NCBI GenBank assembly: GCA_015039465.1
Contig: MU130016.1
Location: 138,804 to 202,803, forward strand
Source: Phlegmacium glaucopus
Lineage: Eukaryota > Basidiomycota > Agaricomycetes > Agaricales > Cortinariaceae
Length of the DNA stretch: 64,000 bases
Direction of reading: 5' to 3'
Every line of letters starts with the position of its first letter. The stretch's first letter is position 1. A model generated the notes under the pieces. That model was not told the DNA's origin. It ran no database searches and saw only the letters and a list, made by a program, of their open reading frames with translations. This document shows, one piece after another, positions 12,051-24,413 of the stretch. Both the position numbers and the translations under genes were made by a program.

Positions 12051-13825
12051 CTGAAGCATTAATTGAAAATACTGCTTCAACTCTGTGAGGTGAGTCTTTG
12101 AATCTTCATTTTCATTTAGCTTCATGCTCAACAATTGATCCTCTGCATCAAGGATGTACAGGGTACTCTTCATCGTAACGTCGGCTTTGACTATCTTCCA
12201 CATGTCCTCAGCTGATGTCAAGCTCTTTATTTTTGCACCAAGACGTGGAGAGGTGGTGGAAAGAATGATATGCTGAGCTAGGTACTTGTGTTTCTCAAAT
12301 TCCGTGATTCTGATTTCTTTTGTCTCAATCTGTTCTTCCATTGCAGGCATCATTCAATCCGCTAGGACCACTGATATGATTTAAATCTGCATAAGCATGG
12401 TTTTTGCAATTTTTATCTATTATTTCAGCATAAATATTAATTAATGCACCAGCTGATAATAAACAAGGGAATCAGAGTTGTTTACCCTACAACTGCTGAT
12501 TAGACCTATTACTGTGTGACTTAAATGCATATAGTTAATAAGTGTGGTCAATAGACTATCATTTGCCACACTACAAATTGCATGTCTGGATTAAAACCAA
12601 TAAATCCATGAATATCCTTATAGACTTGGCACAGGAAAAGTTAAATAAACATATGTTGGGTTAGCAAATGTCATGGGGTGTGATTGTGGAGCAACAGAAT
12701 ATTATTAATAAATACTCAGGGGAAGGTTGGTGCCCTAGCAACAGTGGAAGCAGAATAACCAAGATAGTGGAACCATGTGATTGTGTGGGAATCATGATGA
12801 TTAAGGATAGGGGGAGCGCTGAACAATCATAAAGATTGTTTCCAGGCACAATAGGCACAGTTACCATCAAGAGGGGTGGAAACTACCTAAAATTAGTAAC
12901 ATGGGGCTAAAAATAGACAACCCCTATATTTTCAGGAACAATGTGTGCACATGGTGCCAGAACCAAAGTAAGGGTACCAGGAACCAGTATATCTATTTTT
13001 GGACATCATCGTAAATAGTCAGAAAATTGGATTCTTTCTTTCCCCCCTCATTTTCAACCTAGTACGGCTCACTGTCTTAGACATTGAGCAAGAACACTTG
13101 TCTTTAAGATTTGGGTATTGAATACAGATCAGTTTCTCAGAGCGTTGGACTTGTTATAACAATTGTTGAATTGTTGTAAAAGTTGTGATTGTGTTAAAGT
13201 CATAGCAGAAGTTTGAAACTTCTAGTGTATGCAATTGCATTGAAGTCATAGCAGAAGCAAGGAGTCTTCTAGTGTATGCAAATTTGTTGAAGTTGTAACA
13301 AAGTCTTGGACTTTTGTGTACACAAGTTAAATCAATCAGTAAAGTCTTAGAAATTCTTTGACTGATTGTTGGTGCAAGCCATAAATTGCAAAACTATTTA
13401 AAAGTTTGATCATCCTTGAATTGATCCAAATTATTGTTGTTATTGTGTGTACTAGCTGAAGTGAAATTCAAAATCTTGGAAAGGTTATACTTTCTAGAAA
13501 ACCCAACTTGCATTATAAGATTGTATAAAGTATTGATTGATTTATTGTTTTGAGTAGAGATTTTATAATCTTGAAAATACACTTTTCCTCAACAAACTCT
13601 GTGCAGTTACATCACTGCAACTCCACCAACTATCATAAACAGTTTAGGCACTATAGCAGTACCCTCCACGTGCCTCCAAAGTCCCTTCGAGCCCATTGCC
13701 TTCTGTATTCTCAGTTCATGATCTGCCCAATTGCTTCCATCATCACAGAGCTTTGGTATTGCTAGATTCATTGAGTCAGAACTAGGGTTTAAAGATAGGC
13801 TAGACATCTTGTCTTTGGGGCCCAT
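12018..13825 (-). pseudogene. Ty1/Copia gag relic, split by an LTR-like insertion
   Basis: The N-terminal piece (13825-13607) contains MSSLSLNPSSDSMNLAIPKL and MGSKGLWRHVEGTAIVPK. The second piece (12353-12018) contains EEQIETKEIRI, STTSPRLGAKIKSLTSAEDM, KSTLYILDAEDQLLSMKL and DSKTHLTELKQYF. These are the conserved parts of the Copia-type gag polyprotein (Retrotran_gag_2/UBN2). About 1.25 kb of unrelated sequence separates them, and the frame near the junction carries a stop. No protease, integrase or reverse transcriptase follows because the inverted repeat truncates the gene. It is a dead fragment. Confidence 0.85.
12371..13604. repeat. LTR-like insertion in the gag relic
   Basis: The segment begins TGATATGATTTAAATC and ends near TTACATCA, separates two gag coding pieces, and has CACTG at each junction. 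Its start and end resemble those of the 4084-5345 segment, including a shared ACTTTC..GAAA.CCCAACTTGC stretch near the right end and a TTCCTCAA..CA motif. It is probably a solo LTR of a related element, with approximate boundaries. Confidence 0.5.
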
Positions 13826-14866
13826 AACCTGTTGGAATATTTTGCAGCTAGAACAGATGAAATGTAACTAGGTAATTGTTAGATGTTGTTAAGCTCAAGG
13901 ACTCTATTCCAGAGTATCGGATGGAGTTTTATCAGAATGGAACCATGGAACAGATAAGGACTTCAGCCTCAGTGTATATGCTGTGCTACCCTAACCTTCG
14001 TGTCCTAATTTTGGAGTAGGAACAGAACGGAGTGGAACCAGAAGTCGCAGGGACTTAGAGGATGAACAAGAGGAGGAAACTAAGTTGATATTCAAAACTG
14101 AGGAATACATACAAGCTTTGAGTACTTAAATAATAAAAGGAATAGCAACCGAAATAAAAAAGATAAATATAAAGTGCTGCATTCTGCTCCCAGAAAGTCC
14201 TGCATTCCTGGGTGAATAATCCATAGCAGGTGTGCTGACTGATAGTGGGAAAGTGATGACAAAGAAATAGTTGTTATGGTGAAGATGTGGTAATGGGTTT
14301 GGAGTAACGTCGGAAGAGCTGGAATGATACAGAGAAGTCTCGGAGTGGGACAAAGGAAGAGTAGATCCGGATACAAGGGAAAGTACTGGAACAGAGTACG
14401 GACTACCGGAGACAACTCCAATGGAGCTGGACTGGAGTAATGTATAATGGAATGTAACAGATGTAGTATTAAATGAATAAACAAATGAAACTCACCTCTC
14501 AACTTTTTGGATAAAAGTTGAGACTTGTAATAAACAAAAACTCTGTGACTAAACAAATGTGATTATGTAATACAAGAAATAACTCAAACAATGGATAAAA
14601 GAAATGATAAGATAAAACATACTCAAATAACAATCATTGGAATGACACTTGTACAATTTCAACACAGGTAATGGTTGGTGTTGAGATACCCCAGGGTCAA
14701 CCCAGGGTTACCCATGACAATCCCTAGCAATAATCTGTGGCTCAGCTGGCTTGAGCTTTGGTCCAGCTGATGCAATGCCAAGTAGAGCCAGCTTCCCAAT
14801 TGGCAGCTTGGCTCAGATTAAACTCAGCTTAGCTCCATGGCTCAGCTGAGCTGAGCTGAGCTTGTT
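13826..14866. other. Intergenic/repeat-derived region, no gene recognised
   Basis: The open frames on the minus strand (14092-14556) are hydrophobic and low in complexity, with no recognisable domain. Near 14730-14860 there are repeated CTCAGCT/GAGCTGAGCT palindromic motifs resembling transposon subterminal repeats. Confidence 0.4.
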
Positions 14867-14874
14867 GATGTTTG

Positions 14875-16119
14875 TAGGGATGCCGAAGTTCAGTTCGGTT
14901 CAGTTCGGGACCCATTTTCTCAGAACCAGAACCAGAACCACTTAGGAAAACTAGAACCAGAACCAGAACCAGAACCAAACCAACAGAACCGGTTCTCTTG
15001 GTTCAGTTCTGGTTCAGAACCAGTTCAAACCATAAGAACCAGTTAAAAATAGACTTTTGTTAGGATATCACCAATTAGACAAGAATTTTTCATTTTAAGT
15101 TTTATTTTCTAAAATTACACCTTATTTATAAATATATCTTAAAAGTTGAGGCCAGAAGTTTGTAGTATTGGTGTTATAACCATGACATCACTAATAGCAA
15201 ACATGACAAGAAAAAATACTATTGTTAGGTAACACTCAGTTTTCCACCCAATCAGTCCAACTCCTGACTTTCAGTCTTTCACATGAACACCCAGACCCAA
15301 TGAGCTTCACACCCAAGCCCAAACCTAATTCCAAAACTGTAAATTCCACCTCACCAACAAACTTAGTTCCCCTCTCATTTCTACTCTTCATTTTCATTTG
15401 GCCCCAACTTTCACCTGAGTACCTGAACATGACCAGTCCAGCCCAAACTCTAAATCATTTTTTATAAAAGGTCTAAATCGGTTACCTCTTATTCCAGATA
15501 AATCAGTGAAAGGTAAAACTAATAATATTAATAATGAAATACAAACTTGTCATTTTTCATTTATTCTGGTATTGTACCACTTATCATTTTATTATTTTCA
15601 CATGACACTATTTGATTATTTATTTTCCATAACTCCATTATCTTTATATTAGTATTTAAATCCCCCCTCACTTTAGCAGGGATCCTTATCCTTTCCTCTT
15701 TGGATCCTCTGCTAGGTGACAACTATAAATTGGATTCTTGCAATATGAGTATATTAATAACATGGTAAACCTGAAGTTATAAAGTAAATGAGACATGTTA
15801 TTGATTATGTACTATGCCAGACCAAAGAATGATGTACTTCTGATTGGAAATATATAGTGTTGGTGACTTGAATAAATATTTTCATTATAGATACAGGTAG
15901 TGTGTCATTTAACATGCAAATAAGTAGATATCTTACTTAAGTATTTGCCTTGGGATAAAGTGGTTCAGAACTGGTTCTCAGATTTCTGGCCAATCCAGAA
16001 CCAGAACCAGAACCAGATGGCTGGGGGTGAACCAGAACCAGAACCAAACCAGAACTGCGGTTTGGTTGAGCTGGTTCTGGTTCTCTGGACCAGTTCAGAA
16101 CCGAACTTCGGCATCCCTA
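14875..16119. mobile_element. Non-autonomous hAT-type element with 8-bp target duplication
   Basis: The left end TAGGGATGCCGAAGTTC is matched by an inverted right end GAACTTCGGCATCCCTA, and both flanks are GATGTTTG (14867-14874 and 16120-16127), a perfect 8-bp target site duplication. Subterminal (CCAGAA)n and (TTCTGG)n arrays are inverted between the ends. The TAGGG start and the 8-bp duplication fit the hAT superfamily. No transposase is present. The interior includes a segment (about 15225-15740) also found inverted at 31620-32065. Confidence 0.9.
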
Positions 16120-16801
16120 GATGTTTGCATCGTAAGTCTGAACGAGTGGCCCTGATGGGTCACCAGCACAGCAGACAAAGTGGAGTGGCCTTGGTGGCCA
16201 CAACAAACAAAATGGTGTGGCCACCGTGCCACACACCATTGTGTAGTTTCTATATAAATACCATACTGTTACATAGACTCACCTCAGTCATTATACTATT
16301 GACTGAGGTGAGCCACTCCATACACACTAATTATCAACAACATTACTTACTGTCCCGATAGCATTGCTCTATTATCTAGGTACAGTAGGCTATCAAATAC
16401 AGTCATTATACTATTGACTGAGCATTGCTCTATTATCTAGCAGTTTATATTTCTATAGAGCTGAGGGGCACATCAGCAAACTCTGATTTTTGCTATACTT
16501 TACTATATTTTGCTATAACTCACTATGGCAAACATCGGAGTTTGCTAATGCAGCAACACTAGGTAAGGATAATCCTCATACAGGGCATTAAAAATGGGCT
16601 TTTTATTTATTTTTAGTATATTTTTTTAAACCTGGTGTTGAAACTTGAGTTTGTTGATTGACTATTGTTTGACTTACATTGTCAAGTACTAGTCAAAAGT
16701 TTTGTAATGTAGTTGCAGTTTAGTAAAGTAACATGACTTCACATGACTTTGTGTGACATTGAACTGACATTAATCTCAGGCTGACATTTGTTTTTACTGA
16801 A

Positions 16802-17684
16802 CATCATGCTCAGTAAAAATGAGAAGTCATGTAAGTCATGTAATAGTCACATGAAAGATGGGTAAAAGTCAAGCAAAAGTCACATACCTGACTAAATGAC
16901 AAAATTTTTGACGCTTACATGACTACTAAAATTGGTGTTCAAATGTTCACTGTTCATCAAGATCAATCAAAAGTTGGTGCAAAACCATTAGTCATTGATG
17001 TATCAATCATTGCTATAATATGTAATGTCACTACAGTGCCTTGCATATTGTTTTGCACACGAAATTTCCAGCGAGCTGTTTGATGTGACCACTCTGTCAC
17101 TTCAAACTTTAGTTCGGAAGCGAACAACGGCGGATCTTGGTGTACCAGTCCTATTGTCAGTGGCAAGGTTTGCTCGTCAGGGGTTCTGGTGCTGTACACG
17201 AGACACGGATAAGATCCAGAATGGTGGCCTAGCCACGGAACGAGGCTCTGGAGCCATGAAGGGTCAGTCAAGACTCAGAAGAAAACCGACCCAGGGTTTT
17301 GAGTTGCCGTGGGAGAGTGATTCTGAAGTCACATCAAACAGCTTGTGAAAATTTCGTGTGCAAAACAATATGCAAGGCACTGTAAGGTAAGTAATAGTAA
17401 CTACAACTTAGCTCAATGGCAAGGTTGTGCCCATGCTGACTAAAATGGTTTTTAATTTGAGACCAGAATCTGACCAACTTGAGACCCAAAATTCCAATTA
17501 GAGCCATTTTTAAAACATGACCTTGTGTTCATCAATTTCATAGTCATGTGGTAGTCAAAAATTTTGCAATTTAGTCTAGTAAAGTCACAAACTATGACTT
17601 TACGTGACTTTACGTGACTTTACGTGACTTTACCGTGACTTTACCGTGACTTTACCTGACTTCTCGTTTTTACTGAGCATGATG
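16802..17684. mobile_element. Inverted-repeat element with tandem subterminal repeats
   Basis: The left end CATCATGCTCAGTAAAAA is matched by an inverted right end ending TTTTTACTGAGCATGATG. Subterminal tandem GACTTTACGT/AAGTCATGT motifs occupy 16820-16880 and 17590-17660. No clear target duplication was found. The element is interrupted by the mariner-type MITE at 17034-17382. Confidence 0.65.
17034..17382. mobile_element. Tc1/mariner-type MITE (349 bp) with ~57-bp inverted repeats
   Basis: The element starts CAGTGCCTTGCATATTG and ends with its inverted counterpart, flanked by TA on both sides. The inverted repeats extend about 57 bp (through GCTGTTTGATGTGAC) with a few mismatches. CAGTGCCTTGC termini and TA duplication are characteristic of the Tc1/mariner superfamily. 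The open frames inside (17025-17348 plus, 17271-16963 minus) are not transposase-like. Confidence 0.85.
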
Positions 17685-17895
17685 CATGAAATGACGCAGA
17701 TGAACACAACACAGCCGAGAGCGGAGTTAATGGCAAAGGCATGCCTGCAGCATGCATATCGAATGCTCCAATGATCGAATTTGAAATAAATTGAAGCTTG
17801 TTTCAGTCGTATGACATTCCGCCCTTGCTTATTTCATTCTAACATGCAGTCATTAGAAGAAAAAGCCCGTTCGCAGTAGTACGACCAGTAGTAAT

Positions 17896-20262
17896 ATGAA
17901 CAATTCTCCTAACCATCTTCTCTCTGGACAAGTGCCAAATTTGCTGTTGGACGGGACGATAGCAGCTCGGAGGCATCCCGACACGGCTGTCATTCTTATG
18001 GTGGGCAACAGTGGGCATGGAAAGTCCAAGACAATCAACAGACTCGTCGGTCGTAATCTCCTCGATATTGGAAGGAGTACCTTGGGGTCAACAACTAAAG
18101 TAGACATTTTCACCCATAAATTTTCACCCCAAGAACTTACACGCATCCTGCGTACAGACCATACAGCGTGTTACAATTCCCCTACACAACAAGGAAGCAG
18201 GAGTTGCTGCGATCGCGATCGACGATACACCAGGACTTGACGATACGACGTATAGTCATCGATACAACAATGACAATCTTATGCGCCAATACAAGAAAGT
18301 TTACTTTCCTGACCCTATCTCTCATTCTCAGACGTCTCCAGTCATCAACCCCACATTTCCCCATGTAATCCTCCTTGTTGCGACATGGGACTCCATCACA
18401 CCAGATGCCCATAATGATCCCGCACATTTTACCTCTGCTGTCGGGAAATCGATTTCCAATTTGACAAATTCCGGCTTGGTCGATCTCGAGTATCCCAACA
18501 TCATCATAGTGGTCACTAAGTCGATGTCGTATTGGTACCAGCTAGACGACTACGAAAGCGAAAAGGAGAAGAGCGATCAATGGAGCATCGAGGCGGGTAC
18601 ACGGAAGACTATCATTCTTGACCTGCAGCGCAGGGCTTTCCCGAAATCAACCCCATGGCCTGTCGTGTTCATCGAGAACGGAGGTGGCAGCAAGATGGAT
18701 GCGCCGCACCCCATATTACCGGACGGCCAGTTGAGCCATCAGAACCTAGTCGACGCTATTTCGAACGTCATACACGATCTTGTAGGCGCACAAGCACTTC
18801 GACTACTAACTGGAGCAGATTTCTTAGATTCGGCTGGGAAACCCGAAACTCTGCTCAGTCCGGGGATGACAGAAGACACAGTGAGTCTAGACATGCCGCA
18901 CATTTGCCACATGACCAACCTACTTGATCTAGATAATTGAATCGTCCCCAGTTTTTTCTCTTGTTCCTTCCCCTTCCGACAGAAACCGCGAGCTTGCTGA
19001 GGAGTATTTGGGAATCGTATACAATCCTATCCGTGGTGCATTTGGACGCACTTCCGTTCTCGAGTTCAACCCGTCACATATAGAAGTCGAAAGATTTTCT
19101 GATCATCAACCCAAGGACTTCAGATTTACAAACCAAGATCATGACCCTACCGCTTCGCTGCTTAATGTTGCTGACCTCCCGAGATATGCAAGCTTAAGCT
19201 CACACTATTCTTCCTCCTTTGGTTTCGACTCGGCCAAGTCGGAGAAATCAGAGCTTTATGTCCTTCATATGGTTACTGCGGTTGCGAAAATTCGTGGTAA
19301 TCCGACAAAATTATCGAAAGATATGATAACTCGTATTAATCGATTACCACCACTACCTGCTACATTGGATGAATCGAGTCAGTCGATGCAACAATACCAC
19401 GATTTCTTTGAATCTCACGGTACACACGTCGTCCTCTGCGTCGCATTGGGTGGCCTACTGCGCGTCGTTTTGCAAGCTATGGAAGAACCAAACACGGATG
19501 GAAGATTGACCAAGCAGTCTCAGGTCATGATTTTCCGTGATGGAGGAGGTGCTGTTGCAAGTCGACTTACACTGGCGTTAGAACAGAATTTTCGAGAGCC
19601 TTCGTCAGTCCTACAGTCTGATTGGACTAACGTTTGCATGGAGTGGGTCAAAGAAGTAGAGAATGATCCAGTGTTTTGCCCGGATGATGGAAAGACGGAA
19701 TATCATTGGTTGTACGAACTCGGTGGTCTCACCAAGGAACAGAAGGAAGCTCTCAAACGAGCTTCGGAGTCTTATCTTAGACCACGGCGGTTACTGGAGC
19801 AACAGAATACTGCCACGATGAACGGCTCCACGGGTGGTGTGCCGCGTAGGGACGAGAAAACTGGTGAACTGAAGAACCTGGATCGCCAGATGAATCTCGC
19901 TAAAGTCCTCCAGAAGTTGGAGAAGCTTTTGGTAGGGGCGTTTAAAGGATCGAACCGTTCTGCGCCTGCGTTTCCATCTAAAGCCAAAGGCAATTGTGTG
20001 AATATATACACGTTCCTTAGTTACTACGTGCTGTTTTTGACTAACGATATTGATCCAGGACATTCCTTTTTCCATCGACAAACAGAAGGAGGATCCGAAC
20101 CAAGCTTCAAACTTATATTTCATCGCGCCGCCGGACCAACAGAACGCTGCACCTGAGACTAGCACCGGGGTGAATCACCAGAGCTTTGGCGACAAGTTGC
20201 GGAGAGTGTTCAAGGTGAAGCGTAGGTCTGTGACAGGTCTTATCATGTGTGTAACAATTTGA
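17896..20262 (+). CDS. GTPase domain-MACPF-like fusion protein
   Basis: The model has four exons: 17896-18099, 18158-18880, 18993-19997 and 20059-20262, with all introns in phase 0, predicting about 711 aa. The N-terminal GTPase domain shows the P-loop GNSGHGKS (residues 37-44), a threonine-rich switch (STTK), DTPG (about 91-94) and a VVTKS element in the usual place of the N/TKxD motif. Exon 3 shows a MACPF-like signature, HGTHVVLCVALGG, and a C-terminal PVF...YEL...K.AL..A...YL helix region as in MACPF domains. MACPF proteins oligomerise into membrane pores. Here a G domain could control assembly, but that is inference. There is no signal peptide, so the protein is probably cytosolic. The third exon's acceptor (AG at 18991-18992) is chosen because the better-looking CAG at 18980-18982 gives an immediate stop. 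Two separate genes remain possible. No nonsense codon interrupts the model. Confidence 0.75.
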
Positions 20263-20920
20263 ACTCCAATGTCGGGCGAGCCACATCAACGTCTGGATAT
20301 CACTGCTGCGGTTGGATAGCTATGTAAACTTTTGTAAAAAAAAAAGAATTTCCACAAAAAGAAGCCTTAATTACACCTTTTGTATCAAACAAAATTGGTC
20401 CAAAAGTGAAAGTTTTGGCGCTATTGTTGTTAAAATCATTTGCAAAAACATCACCACCTTGTCATGTAGTATTGGTATGTATTCGCAGCGCCCTAACTTG
20501 AATCAAAATTTCACCCCTCCAATGTGGTGGAATGTACGAGATTGCAGTGCCCTCATTTCTGGCAGTGCTCTCATTCGTCTCAGTTAAGCCGTCATCATCG
20601 CTCGTCAAATTTCTCGAAGCGTTTCAAGGAACGGCTTACAGAGCAGCCCTGAGCATGACTGAAGGCTGAGGTAACAAGACGAAACGTGTTACATGACGTC
20701 ATGCGGTTCCAGTTCGCCATGATGGGAAAGAAAATAGGACGGGCGTCAGAACCATCGTCTGACCTTCAGCTGCGGCATCTTGGGTTAAACTAGCTCCAGA
20801 TGAATCTCTCGCAGTTTCATGCCAAGTTCTGGGGCACGAGTATGGAGAAGGAGCGAATATCTTTAGAGTGGTGGCCAAATCTTCAACGCAGAAGAAGATA
20901 TAGGGCTATACAATGCATTC
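20263..20920. other. Intergenic, no gene seen
   Basis: This is the 3' flank of the GTPase-MACPF gene. It contains an A-rich run near 20337 and no conserved frame on either strand. Confidence 0.4.
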
Positions 20921-20929
20921 AGTTCTTTG

Positions 20930-22105
20930 CAGGGCATGTCGTCGTCAATAGATATTAATTCTACGATAAGGTCCAATCCGATGATTTGGAGAGTTCTAGA
21001 AACTTCATGACCGTTGAAACGTAGGTAAACTGCCCTGAAGACTTTCGGACTAGTCGCTCATTGATCTTCGCAGTTTGGCCAAGATCCAGGAATGTAGGAC
21101 CTCTTGGATGTCCCTGAATCGACTAAAGAAAAACTCCTCAATATCGACATCGTGACGAGGCGTGAGATGTGTTTGAAAAATTGAAAGTATTTCGAATGTG
21201 GCTCTGGACGGATGACGATGAGAAAGATGAATGGAATTAGGATGCGAAGAGCTGTCGAGAGTACATGGAAAATGAAGGATGAAGGATTGAATCTAATGAC
21301 CATGACATTCGTCAAGGTCGCCTATAAGGATCAGCCTTGGCCAATATTTCGCAACGGCCGGATCGACAATGACATATGCGTTCTCCAAAAGGCAGAATGA
21401 GCGCTCCTATTCGAGTGTCCAAAGAACAGTCAAATATCGAGGGATCAAGTTGAACTGCGGATTCAACGTATGTTGGAGTCGCTGAGGTGGAAAATGCAGG
21501 ATGATATGCAATTAAGCAATCAAGCGTTTTTTTCTCATCATTTCGGCACCCTAGAGCAAACCAAAAGGAGGCTCAGTTTAACGCAAAAGTCCGCAATCGT
21601 TTGAACAATAGCTGACTTGCCATCTCCTGCGCCGTGCGTGCCCATAAAGCCCACAAAACATCCTCCGATTCCACGACGCCTCGTATCCACTGCATAACTT
21701 CTGATAGGAGCTACATGGGCATTTAGATGGCATTTGAGTGGATCTCAGGAATCATGAAAAACGCCAGCTGCGTTATTTCCGTGGAAAATCTTGAAACCTG
21801 TTCAGCGTCATATACGGTTTAAGTCATTTTAAGGCTAAAGGAAATGACACCCGAACTGGTGTGGTGATATACTGGTGTGTATGAATGTGCAGTCACGGAT
21901 GATGGTGTTTCGGAAACCAGCCAACGTGGTAGTGCCACGATTGCTTGGATAGAAGGGTTTCTTTGGGGAAGAGCGCCTGTAGCGTATTTTATAGTCATGT
22001 CTATTGAGCAGTAAAAAGAAAGGATCAGGAGTCCATGTAGAGAGAAGATGTCCAGTTTGTTGACTTTTGTTTACCAGGCCCGAACTTAACAACCACACAC
22101 AATCC
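20930..22105 (-). pseudogene. NACHT NTPase pseudogene (array unit 1)
   Basis: On the minus strand the sequence follows the intact NACHT gene at 62849 almost base by base in places. It has remains of the first exon and intron (about 21960-21790, including TGACGCTGAACAGGT), a P-loop reading GTHGAGDGKSAIVQTIA (about 21600-21655), then the segment around CTTGACGAATGTC (Walker B, about 21310), CGTCCAGAGCCACAT (SRPEPH, about 21205) and CGACTAGTCCGAAAGTCTTC (about 21045). Frameshifts and stops are frequent, so the gene is dead. It is the only copy in the array with the NACHT body still attached to its P-loop, and so probably represents the ancestral layout. Confidence 0.85.
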
Positions 22106-23554
22106 AAGACGTAATTTTTAATTTGAACGCCACATACTGGTCCTCCTCTATAATATCACATCTTTCCTGCTTCAAGTTCCACTGCTAGTGCTCTCTGTCC
22201 GCATTCTGCTCATGAGTAATGTCTTTATACAACTCACAAGGAATGTTTGATTCTTTCCCCACACAGAAGACATCGGTGTAATGAGGTCATGGTTACGTTC
22301 AGACTTTTTTATAGGTGGGCACGAAGGAAGGTCAAGTTTGTCAAAGTGGATATCAGGCCGAGGATCGCTTGGGCTATCACGGCTACAAACAGACACGGCA
22401 TTTTTCAATATTCGCGGTCAACGATTATACTTGACGAATTAGGTGGGGCGCTTCCAACGAAGAGGATACCCCTTCAAGCTTCAAGTGTTGGTATTTCGAG
22501 GGGCCTGAATCCCTAATGGAATGGTGGGCTCAAGCATCTTCATTGGGAGTCTTAGTCTGGCATCATCCGCGGCTACATCTCCCATATTACATACAATACA
22601 CACCACGGCCTAGATCACCGTAGGCCACCACAGGTCGGATGATTCGAATGTTTACGCTAGCTCAAATTCTGTCGAATTCCAGCATAAACGGTCAATTGTC
22701 TATAATAATGCGGAATCAGATGACCTTAGCAAACTGCGTCATGCAGCGTCATGCCCGATGTTATGCCATCCGCATAATTACATAATATCTCAAAGGAGTC
22801 AACTTTTCCCTTCAAGTGTCAATGTATGCAGGTACCGCCGTGACGGCTATATACAGTCTACCCACTCTCTTGCTCCGCATACATACTGTATCAGACTCAC
22901 CGCATGGAGTGGGATATTGTAGGATATTGTTCGGCGTGTCATATGTTAAAGATAACACCGCAGTTCAAAGGATAATCTTCCCTAAATTTAACCTTCTCCA
23001 AATTTACTAAAGACATGATGGCGGTCATTGAGCGACCACTGAGGCATGAACTCTTTTTTTTTTTTGCATAGTCTTCTTGATTCCGGCGCGATGCTCCGGA
23101 AGAGAAATTTATACTCTTGAGACGTCCTAAAAATTCAGCCATAATGAGTAAGCAGTGGTATATGATGCCGTGAATGACTGAAAGTGTATGAAGGCCATTC
23201 AGTAATCAACGTTACAACGTTAATCGATGTCCAACGTCCAACGTTCAATATCGGTCATAAGCATACCGCTGCTGTCCATGTGACAACTGATATGGGAAAG
23301 AAGAAGTCAATCTAATCAATCACCGATTGAAGACTGATTGAAGGGCGACCGGCTAGCAACTGCACCCATCTCGCGGATATACTTATGGAAACGAAAGCGC
23401 TGCTTTCAATTGAGAACACTCGGGGTTCCACATTTTTATCACCTTTGCCACGATACGTGACTCCGGGAACTGGACCGGTCTTGTTTTGAACCAGGGCGGT
23501 CTACACGAAGGTCAGCAAGCACCGCCAGCCCCCAACTCTTCTCTTCCTAGTCCA
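22106..23554. repeat. Duplicated spacer of the tandem array
   Basis: This is non-coding sequence between the NACHT fragment and the DUF6593 gene. Blocks here recur in other units: CACCACGGCCTAGAT (22598) also near 43672 and 44340, and ACCGCCGTGACGGCTATATA (22835) also near 40087. No gene recognised. Confidence 0.65.
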
Positions 23555-24246
23555 ATGGAGGCTATATTCGACAACAAGGCGAATGTGCTGAACGCTCGAT
23601 TACACGCATCGCATGACAATTCCATTATTTATGCCATATCGACGAGTCAGACACTTTGGGGACGAACGTATACGTATCTCAGAGACACAAATCCTGCCCT
23701 AGGAGGAGAACCCACAATAGTAGGAGCGATTAATTGGAGGAAAAAGACATTCGAGATTCAAGGGCAACGCAAGTCGATAGGAGCTATAAGACGGAAACCA
23801 AAGGGATTGTTCAACAAGTGATTCATAATGCTCAGATACGGGATGCAACTAATGTTTTGGTCAGATCGAGATTCTGGAGGTGGTCTGACGACAGAGAGGA
23901 GTACGATATCGTCTATGACAACAGAGAACTTGAAGAGAAGTGGAAGGTAAAAGGGCGATAACTCGTACAGACGGTTGGAGGCTAACAAATAGTTATGCAG
24001 GCGGTTTCAATTGCGAAGAAGGGTGATGCAGCAGCTACTCTTTCCGCCCCGTTTCGACCGCAGCTATTTGGAAAGACGAAGCCTGTGGTACTGAATCTCT
24101 CCCGAGCGGCCCTAGCGAAAGACGAAGTATTCCTTATACTTGTCTTTATTTATGGCGAAATGAAGAGGCAGGAGAAGATGGTATGTCGAGATTTCCCCTT
24201 CAGCTCAGTTTCTATGACTCGGACTCATAGAGGGTCTATAATTTAG
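23555..24246 (+). pseudogene. DUF6593-type protein, array copy 1
   Basis: The ATG at 23555 opens with MEAIFDNKANVLNARLHA, then SIIYAISTSQTLWGRTYTYL, GAINWRKKTFEIQGQRKSI, followed after an intron region (about 23818-23870) by RSRFWRWSDDREEYDIVY. After a second intron (about 23948-23999) comes QLFGKTKPVVLNLSRAALA and DEVFLILVFIY. This pattern matches the DUF6593 family, small beta-rich fungal proteins of unknown function. In copy 1 the first intron has lost the good donor seen in copy 3 and a stop (23819) ends the first frame, so splicing is doubtful. A weakened or dead copy is the most likely reading. Confidence 0.7.
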
Positions 24247-24413
24247 AACAGTTCTGGAGGTTGGTGATCAGCGATTCGGCTCAGGGAGGACAATCATGGA
24301 CAGTTTCAATTTTTCATTACAACATTACATAGATGAGTCAGCATTACTGTAAATAAAACCGTGGTAAATATGTATAATAAATTTTTCATTTTGGACTTAC
24401 ACCGCTATATCTA

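Noticed and set aside
16260..16320. Small perfect palindrome (ACTCACCTCAGTCA ... TGACTGAGGTGAG) as a regulatory site
   Set aside because: Its left part is repeated nearby (16400-16430), so it is more likely repeat debris; no adjacent gene.
21058..21315. Hydrophobic minus-strand frame as a membrane protein gene
   Set aside because: It is a frameshifted piece of the NACHT relic; its nucleotides align with the SRPEPH region of the gene at 62849.
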